From Bin55 sp964572845 (GTDB taxonomy: Bacteria > Pseudomonadota > Gammaproteobacteria > Pseudomonadales > Azotimanducaceae), in contig CAZNFX010000011.1 of NCBI GenBank assembly GCA_964572845.1, positions 1-64,000 of the forward strand: 64,000 nt of DNA, written 5' to 3'. The notes under the pieces were generated by a model that was not told the DNA's origin, did not search any database, and was given only the letters and a program-made list of their open reading frames with translations. Positions 43,898 through 53,236 of the stretch are shown here, in pieces. The position numbers and the translations under genes are program-made. Each line of letters begins with the position of its first letter. Within the stretch, counting starts at the first letter, position 1.

Positions 43898-44484
43898 GCT
43901 GTTGTGGAAGAGCCGGGAGACTAACCTTGACTCTGGCTAAGTGTCCGGACCGACTGAACAATTGGGATGTCAGCGAATCTGCTTGCGCTATACCCACGAG
44001 AATTCTCGTTCTCAAGACGACAACCGTTGGTTCATGGTCGTACTTTCCTTACAAGGACCATTGAGTATCACGAAGTGCAGACTCGTTGAGTCCAATTGCA
44101 CGTAATACCGTAAAACAATCATGATTTTTTTACGACAATACCTCAAATATCCATAGAACGATTTGTCGAAAGACGGGTTCTTTCTCCTAAATCAATAACG
44201 ACAGATGAAGTTCCGGTCAGGACCTAGGGAGGTAGGAAAGACTACGGTAGTACGCAACGTGTCCGCACGTTTTCCCCTATAGCACTACTGAATTGCAACA
44301 ATGTCAGGCATCGGCACGAGATCCCACAATATCATCGAACGCGAGTGTTGCACACCACCTTCTCAATACTTGACGCCTTCTTAGTCGTGCTCTAGCCGGT
44401 GCGCACTCCTTCAAATTCAGCCAGAACTAGGCGACTGTGAATACAATCGTTCGCGCTTTTCGTTTTTTGGGTAGGAGCTAAAAC
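43898..44484. other. Long intergenic region
   Basis: 587 bases without a recognisable gene on either strand. It contains a perfect 14-base palindrome ACGAGAATTCTCGT (43996-44009) and a TGGTC/GACCA inverted repeat near 44037-44062. The acyl-CoA dehydrogenase has a good ribosome-binding site (TAGGAG) at the end. The region may be the remains of deleted genes. Confidence 0.45.
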
Positions 44485-45759
44485 ATGGCCGAAGCAACAG
44501 CACCAGATTTGGAAGCCGACCTCAACAACTTGACTATGAGCTCGGAAGCCGAACCCTTGCTTGCAGCTGTCACGCAATTCATTGCTTCTGAGATTCAACC
44601 GAGAACTCCGGAATTTGAAGAAGCAGCGGCGGAACACGGTGACCGATGGAGCCTCTCGCCGCGACAGGACGAAATTCTGAATGAATTGAAGGGCAAGGCG
44701 AAGGCAAATGGACTATGGAATTTCTTCCTACCCGATGCGGAGACTGGGGAAGGACTGAAAAATCTCGACTACGCCTATATCGCTACGGAATTGGGCAAGA
44801 ATCCAATTGCATCGGAGTGTTTGAATTGCAGCGCACCTGATACTGGCAATATGGAAGTGCTTGAACGCTACGGATCCGATGAGCAAAAGGAGAGATGGCT
44901 CAAGCCGTTGCTGAACGGAGAGATCCGGTCGGCGTATGGCATGACTGAACCCAATTTAGCATCGTCGGACGCCAAGCAGATTGGCACACGAGCGGTTCTA
45001 GATGGCGACGAATGGGTCATAAATGGCGAGAAGTTCTACATTTCCGGTGCCGGAGACAAACGGTGCAAGATCATGATTTGTATGGTCAAAACCAGTCCGA
45101 ATGCTGCACCGCACCAGCAGCAATCGCAAATTCTCGTACCACTCGACACACCGGGAGTCAACATTGTCGAACCGATGACGGTCTTTGGGCACGACGACGC
45201 TCCTCATGGACACATGCACATTCTTCTTGAGGATGTTCGAGTTCCGAAGGAGAACATCATTCTCGGTGAAGGGCGAGGATTCGAGATTTCGCAAGGCAGG
45301 CTGGGACCAGGTCGCATACATCACTGCATGCGTTCGATTGGTCAAGCTGAAAGAGCACTGGACCTCATGGTTCGCCGAGGAATGTCGCGAGAAGCCTTTG
45401 GACGTCCCTTGGTCAATTTGGGCAAGAATCTGGAGTTGGTGTCAAGAGCCAGAATCGAAATCGAGATGATGAGACTTCTTGTGCTTAAGGCAGCAAAAGC
45501 CATGGATGTATTGGGCAACCGCGAAGCGAGAGTGTGGGTTCATATGATCAAAGCGGTCATTCCCGAGCGAGTATGCCAGATCATTGACCAGGCGATTCAG
45601 TTGCATGGTGCGACCGGAGTCTCCCAATGGACGCCGCTTGCACGAATGTACACAGGGCAGCGAACACTGCGAATAGCTGACGGTCCGGATGAAGTGCACC
45701 ACTTGGTGGTAGGACGCGCTGAACTGCGGAAGTATGACGCGGAGTACGGACGTTCTTAG
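44485..45759 (+). CDS. Acyl-CoA dehydrogenase family protein
   Basis: FAD-dependent acyl-CoA dehydrogenase of 424 residues. It has the flavin-site segment YGMTEPNLASSDAKQIGTRA, the substrate-side loop RGFEISQGRLGPGRIHHCMR, and QLHGATGVSQWTPLARMYTGQRTLRIADGPDEVH near the C-terminus, where the expected Glu is replaced within ADGPDEVHH in the manner of the ACAD10/11-like group. It lies 50 bases upstream of the serine hydrolase gene on the same strand, probably one transcript. Acyl chain specificity cannot be predicted. Confidence 0.92.
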   Translation: MAEATAPDLEADLNNLTMSSEAEPLLAAVTQFIASEIQPRTPEFEEAAAEHGDRWSLSPRQDEILNELKGKAKANGLWNFFLPDAETGEGLKNLDYAYIATELGKNPIASECLNCSAPDTGNMEVLERYGSDEQKERWLKPLLNGEIRSAYGMTEPNLASSDAKQIGTRAVLDGDEWVINGEKFYISGAGDKRCKIMICMVKTSPNAAPHQQQSQILVPLDTPGVNIVEPMTVFGHDDAPHGHMHILLEDVRVPKENIILGEGRGFEISQGRLGPGRIHHCMRSIGQAERALDLMVRRGMSREAFGRPLVNLGKNLELVSRARIEIEMMRLLVLKAAKAMDVLGNREARVWVHMIKAVIPERVCQIIDQAIQLHGATGVSQWTPLARMYTGQRTLRIADGPDEVHHLVVGRAELRKYDAEYGRS

Positions 45760-45809
45760 AGGCGCACTTTTGGGATCACAAGCAGTGAATCTATGTTTTG
45801 AGGTGGCAA

Positions 45810-46985
45810 ATGCAGTTTGATTCAGTACACAAGGCTCTAGATCAGTGGGTGCAGCGCGACATTATTGCGATGGCATCGTGCGTTGTGCTGGAAGGCCAGA
45901 AAGTAGTCGACCAATACTGTTGTGGCCATCAAGACCGAGACGAAAACATTCCACTTACAGAAGACTCAATCTTTCGTCTGTTTTCCAACACGAAGCCCAT
46001 CACGGCAATCGCCGCAATGACGCTTTGGGAGCAAGGGAAATTCCAGCTTGACGACGAGATCACCGCACACTTGCCCGAGTTGGCAAATCTACGGGTATTG
46101 CGTGCAGGTGCGACGAACCCCGAAGATACAGTGGGTTTGGAGCGTGCTCCCACTATTCGCCAGTTGATGTGCCATACAGCAGGATTCTCCTATGGACTCT
46201 TTCTTGAATCGCCTGTGGACTCGATCTATACCGAACGAGGGATACTTCATCCTGGACGTGATCTCGCAACCATGGTCTCTACGCTTTGTGAAATACCGTT
46301 GGCTTACCAGCCCGGTACACGATTCCAATACAGTGTCTCTTCGGATGTACTGGCGCGGCTGATTGAAGTGTGGTCTGGGGTCTCATTTGGCGAATACCTG
46401 TCGACAACAATCTTCGAGCCGCTTGAGATGGTTGACACGGCGTTCCATGTGGAACAGTCTAAAGTTGACCGCTTCTGTTCCATGTACGCCGCCTCTGACC
46501 CCGAGGATCCACTCAAGCCCGGACTTGCGAAATCACCAGACTTGTTCGGGGATTACACCCGACCACGGGCTTTGGAGTCAGGGGGAGGAGGGCTTGTAGG
46601 TACGATCTCGGACTACACAAAGTTCGTTCAGATGCTCATGGGAAGAGGGAAAGGCAATGGACATCGCATTGTTGCAGAGAGCACACTGGATCTTATGAGA
46701 ACGAATCAACTGCCCGATGGAGTATCGCTGCAGCTACCAAATTGGGTCATGCCGAATACTGTATTCGGGCTTGGCTTTGCACTTAAGGAACAACCAGGGA
46801 AAGGAGAGCCGAACGAAGCCATAGGCGAGTATCACTGGGGAGGGTTGGCTGGAACGCACTCGTGGATGTCTCCGCAAGCCAATATTGCAGGACTGGTGTT
46901 TACGCAGCGAATGCCTGGATTCTGGCATCCCTACAGCCATGAATTCAAACGGCTTGTCTATAAGGCATACAGTACTGCTCCGTAG
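45810..46985 (+). CDS. Serine beta-lactamase-like hydrolase (class C fold esterase)
   Basis: About 391 residues without a signal peptide, hence probably a cytoplasmic esterase rather than a resistance enzyme. The nucleophile motif SxxK is SNTK (Ser59, Lys62) in FRLFSNTKPITA. The tyrosine motif is YSVSSD, and WGGLAGT stands in place of the KTG triad. This pattern is that of EstB-like family VIII esterases and related LACTB-type proteins. ATG 45810 behind GAGGTGG is preferred over TTG 45798. It probably shares a transcript with the acyl-CoA dehydrogenase. Confidence 0.88.
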   Translation: MQFDSVHKALDQWVQRDIIAMASCVVLEGQKVVDQYCCGHQDRDENIPLTEDSIFRLFSNTKPITAIAAMTLWEQGKFQLDDEITAHLPELANLRVLRAGATNPEDTVGLERAPTIRQLMCHTAGFSYGLFLESPVDSIYTERGILHPGRDLATMVSTLCEIPLAYQPGTRFQYSVSSDVLARLIEVWSGVSFGEYLSTTIFEPLEMVDTAFHVEQSKVDRFCSMYAASDPEDPLKPGLAKSPDLFGDYTRPRALESGGGGLVGTISDYTKFVQMLMGRGKGNGHRIVAESTLDLMRTNQLPDGVSLQLPNWVMPNTVFGLGFALKEQPGKGEPNEAIGEYHWGGLAGTHSWMSPQANIAGLVFTQRMPGFWHPYSHEFKRLVYKAYSTAP

Positions 46986-47132
46986 GGTCCGCAGATGGAC
47001 GACAGTTGGCAATGTGAATTCGCCGTCTAAGTAGTTGAAATGACATTGAAGTTCGACTAGCATGACGTTATATGACTTACACCGCACAAACGTGTGCGAG
47101 TTGATTCGGCGAAGCGATCAGAGGACAGGAAA

Positions 47133-47741
47133 TTGAAGAGATTGATACGCAGTATTCAATGCGTAACTGCTGTCGGTGCGTTGTTATTTTCTCTTGGAAT
47201 CTTTGCAGCAGTCGAAGGGACCTATGTATTGGAGACTGACGAGAATAGTTCCAACGAAGGTAATTCGACATTGACGATCGATGTTGACGATGAAGGAGAG
47301 TATTCCGCTACATTGAAGAGCAGTTCGGGCGCATTTACATACACCGACGACGTGGTTGTGGACGAGAATAAGTTCAAGTCCACGTTCCCCTATTGGGACT
47401 TGAGTGGCGAGCACGAAATCACGTATTCCGGAAGGGTCGAAAATGGAAAATTAACTGGAACGGTTTCCGGCGACTTTGACGATGTAGTTGAGTTTGCTGG
47501 CTCACTCATTGAGACAACGGACAATACTGATGCAAAGACTACGGACGTAGAAAAGGCGATAGAGGATTGTTTCAAGGAAATCACAGGTGGAAACAATGTT
47601 CGGAGCATTAGTAGAGACACGGACCGTGAGCTCGAAGAATGCGTAAACAAGCGGGTTTCGTCGCCCGAGCGCATAAGATTGCAATACACGGCAGCCGGTG
47701 GAAAAGGTCTTGTGCCCCAACTTGCGCAAGAGGATGACTAA
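47133..47741 (+). CDS. Exported protein of unknown function
   Basis: About 202 residues. TTG at 47133 behind GAGGACAGGAA gives a signal peptide (LKRLIRSIQCVTAVGALLFSLGIFAAVEG) directly; the frame is open to a GTG at 47094, which would only add polar residues. The mature protein begins with a beta-rich domain (YVLETDENSSNEGNSTLTID) reminiscent of lipocalin-like repeats in exported proteins, followed by an acidic C-terminal part with two cysteines. No family is recognised. Confidence 0.6.
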   Translation: MKRLIRSIQCVTAVGALLFSLGIFAAVEGTYVLETDENSSNEGNSTLTIDVDDEGEYSATLKSSSGAFTYTDDVVVDENKFKSTFPYWDLSGEHEITYSGRVENGKLTGTVSGDFDDVVEFAGSLIETTDNTDAKTTDVEKAIEDCFKEITGGNNVRSISRDTDRELEECVNKRVSSPERIRLQYTAAGGKGLVPQLAQEDD

Positions 47742-48023
47742 GCTTCAAGCATTGATCAGGCGAATAAAGGAGCAAGTGGTCTCTCGTAAGTAACACTAAG
47801 TTAGCCGTACGCCATCGAATACCCGTCACGGCTCTCAACTTCGGTGCTCTAGACGAGCTCTACAGAACTCCGGTACGATCAGAGAACTATCTCGATGCCA
47901 GTGATCTAGGGATTTTGTGTCGGCCTAGCGATTGTCCAACCACTCGTACAGAGCAGTAAGGGTTTGTCCAAGACTAGCTGACGCCGAGATCGATTTACCG
48001 TTCTTGAATCTCGCTGGGCGGCG

Positions 48024-49181
48024 TTAGTCAATTGTCGGCTGGATTGAATTGGTATCCCTCATTTGGGAAAAGCAGGATTTCAATTCTGCGACGAATTGCT
48101 GCGGATTTTCGAATGCTGCAAAGTGTCCCCCGTTCTCGAGCAAGTTGTAGTACCTCAAATCCTTGTACACAGCTTCGACCCAGCGTCGGGAAGGCTTGAA
48201 GATCTCCTTTGGATAGATGCTGCATCCGGACGGAACCGTGATGTCTTTGCGTGTGCCCCGGCCGAAACTCTCCCAATAAATTCGTGCAGAAGAAGCCCCT
48301 GATCCGGTCAGCCAGTAGAGCATGATGTTGTCTATCAGTTCGTCTCTGGTGATTGCGTTTTCTGGATGGCCATTGCAATCCGTCCATTGGTAGAACTTCT
48401 CGAGGATCCAAGCAGCTTGTGCAACTGGGGAGTCGACGAGACCATAGCCTAAAGTCTGGGGACGGGTGCTTTGCTGTTTCGAATAACCGGAATCCCAGTC
48501 CTGGTAGAACTTCGAGCCGCGAAGGGCCTCCTCTTCCTGTGGGGTAAGATCGTCGAGAGTCTCTCTCAATGGACCAACAGTTGGCATATTTGTGTGCAGG
48601 CCAAGGCAATGTTCGGGGTAATTTGCTGCGATTGATGAACTCACCGCCGCTCCCCAATCTCCTCCTTGAACCAGGAATTGGTCATACCCCAAATTCCCCA
48701 TGAGTTCGACCCAAGCACCAGCAATCTTGTCCACACCCCAACCAGTTGACCTTGGTTTTCCCGAAAATCCAAACCCTGGCAGTGAGGGCACTACAACATG
48801 GAACGTTGGGTCATCCTCTGCGTGCTTCTCGCAGAGAAGTGGAATTGCGTTCAAGAACTCTATGACTGAGCCAGGCCAACCGTGTGTGATGATTAACGGC
48901 AAAGAACCTTCATGGGTAGAGCGTTGAACAATGCAGTGAATGTCTAGGTTGTCAATGGTGACTAGATAGTTGTTCAATGCGTTGAGCTGTTTTTCCGTTT
49001 CGCGCCAGTCGTAGGTGTGCCGCCAATACTCGCAGAACTCTTTGACATAGCTCAGGGGGATCCCCTGGGTCCAATCTGACACCAACTCCCGATCCGGCCA
49101 ACGAGTCCAATCCAATCGATCATTGAGATCTATAAGAGCTTCCTCGGGTATGTCTATGGCAAAGGGGCGTACGGCAGGCAT
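48024..49181 (-). CDS. Epoxide hydrolase, EHN-domain alpha/beta hydrolase
   Basis: About 385 residues from ATG 49181, which has AGAGGA just upstream; six residues before it are untranslated leader. The N-terminal EHN domain (FAIDIPEEALIDLNDRLDWTRWPD) is followed by the alpha/beta hydrolase core, with oxyanion segment THGWPGSVIEF, nucleophile Asp in VQGGDWGAAVSS, and catalytic His in LENGGHFAAFE. These match microsomal-type and juvenile-hormone-type epoxide hydrolases. It is the last gene of a minus-strand run with an ankyrin protein and a PQQ-type dehydrogenase upstream, so it may act on their oxidised products. Confidence 0.92.
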   Translation of the reverse strand: MPAVRPFAIDIPEEALIDLNDRLDWTRWPDRELVSDWTQGIPLSYVKEFCEYWRHTYDWRETEKQLNALNNYLVTIDNLDIHCIVQRSTHEGSLPLIITHGWPGSVIEFLNAIPLLCEKHAEDDPTFHVVVPSLPGFGFSGKPRSTGWGVDKIAGAWVELMGNLGYDQFLVQGGDWGAAVSSSIAANYPEHCLGLHTNMPTVGPLRETLDDLTPQEEEALRGSKFYQDWDSGYSKQQSTRPQTLGYGLVDSPVAQAAWILEKFYQWTDCNGHPENAITRDELIDNIMLYWLTGSGASSARIYWESFGRGTRKDITVPSGCSIYPKEIFKPSRRWVEAVYKDLRYYNLLENGGHFAAFENPQQFVAELKSCFSQMRDTNSIQPTID

Positions 49182-49265
49182 GGTGGGTCCTCTAATCAAA
49201 CGGCGAACTCCTGGAATTTGGGATTTTACGAGTCGCGTATAGGTAGGTGATCGATGCCTACTTTC

Positions 49266-50177
49266 TCAATGCTCTTCGAGCAACCGCGTTATACGTTTTT
49301 TCTTTAGTCTTTGAGCGTACTCAAGCGCCGTTTCATTGCCCTGCTGAAGCTTGGTCTTGCGAGTTCGAAGTTCTAGATTGACAGGTGATTCCAATACAGC
49401 CGCAACGACTTCAAACTTGCCACTAGATACTGCTGCATGAAGCGCAGACTTGCCTGAGAAGTCTTGGATATTGGGGTTTGCTCCGCTCTTGAGCAGAAGT
49501 CGAGACATTTCGACATTGCGATTGAGGATTGCGCGATGCAATACGGTTCCTCCGAAGTGACCTGCCAGATGATCGACGTCGGCTCCAGCCTGAATCAACA
49601 ATTCCGCCGCTTGCAGCGAGTTGCGTTCTACTGCATAGCACAGCGGAGTGTGGTGGTGTCGATCCTCTGTGTCGACTGGTGCGCCTGCAGCGATCAAGAG
49701 TTCGCAGATCGAAGTGTGATTTCCGTGAGCTGCATGATGTAGCATCGTCGTGCCTCTGGGTCCCCGCTGATCTGCTGTGACAGCACCCGATTCAAGCTCC
49801 CGCTTGATCGTCTCGAGGTCTCCCAATGCGGCAGCATGGCAAACGGTTATGACACAACCTTTCTCTTGGAGGAATTGTGCTACTTCTACACATCCATCAT
49901 GAGCAGCAGCGTCGATGAGAGAAGAACCGCCGTGGTTGTATTGCTTAGGATCGGCTCCTGCGTCAACTAGCATCTTGACTAGTGCTAGATTTCCAGTAGG
50001 GACTGCCTCGCTCAGCGGGGTGTGCCCATGTGAATTGCGGGCGTCGACGATATCAGGTCTGACTTCTATGATGCGTTGCACGCACCTTAGGTCTTCGCCG
50101 ACGACAGCTTCTACAAGTGCCTTTCGGGCGTCTCGACGACCTAGCTGCGAATAGTCAATCTGTTTATCTGTAGACAC
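49266..50177 (-). CDS. Ankyrin-repeat protein
   Basis: A 303-residue protein made almost wholly of ankyrin repeats. Repeat cores include NSHGHTPLSEAVPTGNLALV, KMLVDAGADPKQYNHGGSS, ELLIAAGAPVDTEDRHHHTP, ELLIQAGADVDHLAGHFGGT and RLLLKSGANPNIQDFSGKSA, about eight repeats in all. No signal peptide was found. The start is GTG 50177, three bases after the stop of the PQQ-type gene, so the two are certainly one transcript. A scaffolding or inhibitor role for neighbouring enzymes is conceivable but unproven. Confidence 0.85.
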   Translation of the reverse strand: MSTDKQIDYSQLGRRDARKALVEAVVGEDLRCVQRIIEVRPDIVDARNSHGHTPLSEAVPTGNLALVKMLVDAGADPKQYNHGGSSLIDAAAHDGCVEVAQFLQEKGCVITVCHAAALGDLETIKRELESGAVTADQRGPRGTTMLHHAAHGNHTSICELLIAAGAPVDTEDRHHHTPLCYAVERNSLQAAELLIQAGADVDHLAGHFGGTVLHRAILNRNVEMSRLLLKSGANPNIQDFSGKSALHAAVSSGKFEVVAAVLESPVNLELRTRKTKLQQGNETALEYAQRLKKKRITRLLEEH

Positions 50178-50180
50178 GTC

Positions 50181-51980
50181 TCACAATTCGAACACGAGCA
50201 TGACGTTGCCCGGCATTTGCCCGAACATTCCGTATCCAGACAACACAATCAACTGGTTGCCGGCCACTACAACTCCAGGGTTGTCGATGGCTCCACCATG
50301 TGCTTCCACGCCATTGACAGTCTCAAACGGCTTTTTGGTGTCGAAGCTCCAAAGGACCTCTCCGTGCTCTGCATGAAATGCTGTGACGACTCCATTCAGC
50401 GCGCCTGCAAAGACCACATCGTTGGTTGAACTAGCAGCTGCGGAGAATCCGTATTGCCAAGGACAATCAGGCCATCGACTTGCACGTAGCGCTCTAAAGT
50501 CAATTTCGCACCCACGTTCAACTTTGTGCTCCCAGATTGTTTCCCCAGAGTCGATATCGATTGCATATACGCCTGGCTTTGGATCCACCGTCGCTCGCTC
50601 GGGGTCTGCGATGGGGACGAACAGCGTGTTGCCAGCTACAGTCATACCCCAATGAACTCCACCTAGCGCACTTCCATTCGAGAGCTTGTTGTGCCAAACG
50701 AGCTCCAATTCGTCGTCCGGATCAAGGGCCCAGACGTCCCCCGACTTCTGTCCCGCAAGCACAAGATCGCGTCCTGTCGACGTAGTGACCAATATTGGAG
50801 ATGCTCCAAAATCAAAATCAGGACCTTCTTCGTCTGGACAGTTTTCCGGATTGCGGGACCCACATGCCATGTTGAATGCATCGTCCTTGTAACCTTGGAA
50901 GAAAGCACCAATTTCCCCGCTAAAGAGATTCAGCGAAACGATGGAGTCCGACTTGTAAGTAGCAGGCGACGACGTGTTTTCTCCCGTTCCAATATAGAGC
51001 ACGCCTCGTAGTAGGTCTATTGCGGGCGTGGTCCACACTGGAGCGCCCGAAGGACCATACATTTGAGTTCCAACATCATTCTTCTTCGTTGGCTGAGCAT
51101 CAGGTGTCATGGGTGTGGACCACATTACCTCACCAGTAGCCCCATCGAGTTTCTTCACTATTCCATGTGACTTGCAGCATTCGTGCCTGGGGTTCATGGC
51201 GACTGCGATTTCGTATGCCGACACTGGTATATACCAATCGTCAGCAAAGTAGACGGGAGCACCAGTATTCATGTTGAGAGGGGAATCTCCAACCGACTGA
51301 ACCCATACAAGCTCGCCGTTTGATGCATCCACTAGATGTGTTCGAGCGTTGAAGTCACCTACGGCCACTTGAAGCTTGTCGTCTTCGTAGATCAAATGCG
51401 CCGACGTTCGCAAGGGTCTGCCAGCTTCATAGGTCCACTTAATGCACCCAATGTCTCTGTCGATCGCGTACAGCGTTCCACTAGTCGACGGCAGGAAAAT
51501 GGTGTCCGCAGAGATCGCTGGCCATGAGCGGACCTCTCCGGTATTGGGAATTCCGAAGGCATACTTGAGCTTGATGTCCTTAATGTTGGAACTGTCGATG
51601 CCGCTAATTGGCTGGTGCCGTGTGTTTTGAATATCCACGCCCCAATGTGACACAACGACATCGTTGGAAATGGGTAGATCGGGACATCGTTGAGTAGGGT
51701 CTATCGATTGTTCGTCGACCTTGGAGAGATAGCGAGAAAGATCTTCGATGATGTCGCGTGAAAGTCCTTCCGTATGGATGGCCATTCGACCGTCAGCTAG
51801 CGAATGATGAATGCGAGTAATGCTCATCAGTTCGATTGCATCGCGGTGAGGCGTCTTTTCGTCGGCTGGAGCATCGTGGCACACTGCACATCGCTCCTTG
51901 TAAAGATCTTCAGGTCCACCAATTACGCCGATGGAAAAAACCGCCACAAGGCAAGTTGCTGCACGAACAAAGCACTTCAT
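50181..51980 (-). CDS. PQQ-type beta-propeller dehydrogenase with N-terminal cytochrome c
   Basis: About 599 residues from ATG 51980, preceded by AAGGAGA. A signal peptide (MKCFVRAATCLVAVFSIGVIG) is followed by a short haem-binding domain with CAVCH (Cys31, Cys34, His35) and then an eight-bladed propeller with PQQ-type tryptophan-docking blades (YAIDRDIGCIKWTYEAGRP, WALDPDDELELVWHNK, YAIDIDSGETIWEHKVERG, TAFHAEHGEVLWSFDTKKP). This order resembles polyvinyl-alcohol dehydrogenases. Likely a periplasmic alcohol oxidase; the substrate and presence of bound PQQ are inferred. The frame extends to 52073 without signal features. Confidence 0.85.
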   Translation of the reverse strand: MKCFVRAATCLVAVFSIGVIGGPEDLYKERCAVCHDAPADEKTPHRDAIELMSITRIHHSLADGRMAIHTEGLSRDIIEDLSRYLSKVDEQSIDPTQRCPDLPISNDVVVSHWGVDIQNTRHQPISGIDSSNIKDIKLKYAFGIPNTGEVRSWPAISADTIFLPSTSGTLYAIDRDIGCIKWTYEAGRPLRTSAHLIYEDDKLQVAVGDFNARTHLVDASNGELVWVQSVGDSPLNMNTGAPVYFADDWYIPVSAYEIAVAMNPRHECCKSHGIVKKLDGATGEVMWSTPMTPDAQPTKKNDVGTQMYGPSGAPVWTTPAIDLLRGVLYIGTGENTSSPATYKSDSIVSLNLFSGEIGAFFQGYKDDAFNMACGSRNPENCPDEEGPDFDFGASPILVTTSTGRDLVLAGQKSGDVWALDPDDELELVWHNKLSNGSALGGVHWGMTVAGNTLFVPIADPERATVDPKPGVYAIDIDSGETIWEHKVERGCEIDFRALRASRWPDCPWQYGFSAAASSTNDVVFAGALNGVVTAFHAEHGEVLWSFDTKKPFETVNGVEAHGGAIDNPGVVVAGNQLIVLSGYGMFGQMPGNVMLVFEL

Positions 51981-52156
51981 GGGTTCTCCTTGCGCGACTG
52001 ATTGTGATCCAAACTGATGCGCTCGGGTCGATGATTTCAGAGCCATTTGATTCCTCCGCCTCGCATCAACCAAGACACGTGTCTAATGGGCATTCAACAC
52101 ATGCTGTAATCTGGCACAAGTGCTAGTCTAATTCTTTTCCTAACCGATGCAGACGG

Positions 52157-53050
52157 TCACCTTGATTCGGAGACGAAGTTTGAAGGTTGCTCGTTTACAT
52201 TGGTGGGTGCACCTTCCGAAGTCGGATCTCCAGCGACACGGGTGTGCCGCATGATGCGCGGTTGGGAATAGTCGTACGGCTTGACCCGATGCACCACACA
52301 ACGGTTGTCCCACAGCACCATATCTCCTTCCGACCATGTGTGTTGCAGAATGCGAGGTGCTTGACACGCAAACTCGATCAGTTCATCGCGGAGCGCGATG
52401 GCATCCTCATCGACCATGTCTGGAATCCGGTAGACGTGTCGACCAACGAAGAGCGATTTCCTGCCCGTCTCAGGATGGGTCTTCACGAAAGGTCGAAGCG
52501 GCGCACCCTTTCGATGGAATCCATAGCGCGAACCCACGTCAACGGTCTGACCTAGAGACTCTTGCGATCTGTAGAACGAGTGATATCCGGAAAGCTTCGA
52601 AATCCCCTGTTTCGTCGCCGAGTCCAACGCTTCGTAAGCAGAGCGCATGTCGGTCCACTCGGTTTCGCCTCCTCCTTTGGGCAACGTGAGAGCCGACAGA
52701 CACGAGACCTTTGCTGCCACCGGCATGTAGGAACTGTCAGTGTGCCAGTACTCGTTTCCGCGAACAATGCGAAAGTTGTCGTCGTCCAACGGAAGAATTT
52801 TGCCGGTCGTGTCCACGTTGCATACGTAAAGCGTTTTGACCAGTGGATTTCCAGTGAGGATTTCTAGCTTTCCGAATCGCTCGCTGAATCGCTCTTGTTG
52901 TACGGTGCTCAAATTCGCATTTGGAAATACCAACACTGCATACTCAAGGAATGCAGTGTGCAGGTCCGCCCATTCTGCATCGGAAAGGCTAGCAACGCTC
53001 ACCTCGTTAACGTATGCACCCAGTGTTGCATCGGTCGCTCGAATCCGCAT
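52157..53050 (-). CDS. TauD/TfdA-family Fe(II)/2-oxoglutarate dioxygenase
   Basis: A 297-residue non-haem iron dioxygenase. The metal triad is His103 and Asp105 in YWHTDSSYMP and the distal His254 in LWDNRCVVHRVKPYD, followed by the 2-oxoglutarate-binding arginine in RIMRHTRVAG. The sequence is closest in pattern to alpha-ketoglutarate-dependent 2,4-D/taurine-type enzymes; the substrate cannot be read. It lies 176 bases upstream of the PQQ-type gene on the same strand and divergent from the first hydrolase of the carrier-protein cassette, so it could belong to either neighbourhood. Confidence 0.92.
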   Translation of the reverse strand: MRIRATDATLGAYVNEVSVASLSDAEWADLHTAFLEYAVLVFPNANLSTVQQERFSERFGKLEILTGNPLVKTLYVCNVDTTGKILPLDDDNFRIVRGNEYWHTDSSYMPVAAKVSCLSALTLPKGGGETEWTDMRSAYEALDSATKQGISKLSGYHSFYRSQESLGQTVDVGSRYGFHRKGAPLRPFVKTHPETGRKSLFVGRHVYRIPDMVDEDAIALRDELIEFACQAPRILQHTWSEGDMVLWDNRCVVHRVKPYDYSQPRIMRHTRVAGDPTSEGAPTNVNEQPSNFVSESR

Positions 53051-53178
53051 GCCAGCAACCAGAAAACTCCTTATAGAAGAGATCTATTGTATTTTCGGCT
53101 GCAGGTAGTTTGGTTCGGTTCCCTTATGCCACTAAAAAGCCGAGGAATCGTAATTTCTTGCACATTGGGGAATTGAAC

Positions 53179-53184
53179 TAGACT
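53179..53184 (+). promoter_or_regulatory. Conserved -10-like element of hydrolase A
   Basis: TAGACT lies exactly 58 bases before the ATG. The same hexamer occurs 58 bases before the ATG of the paralogous hydrolase B (54710-54715), with further matching bases around it. Confidence 0.45.
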
Positions 53185-53236
53185 TAGACGGGCAATCTGG
53201 ACTCAGACTCTGAATTTCTCGTTTCCTAAGAGACTC

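Noticed and set aside
43996..44009. Perfect palindrome ACGAGAATTCTCGT
   Set aside because: Only one copy seen, no matching element near other genes, and such palindromes arise by chance in a window of this size.
47094..47132. GTG 47094 as start of the exported protein at 47133
   Set aside because: It adds thirteen polar residues before the signal peptide, whereas TTG 47133 has a purine-rich ribosome-binding site directly upstream.
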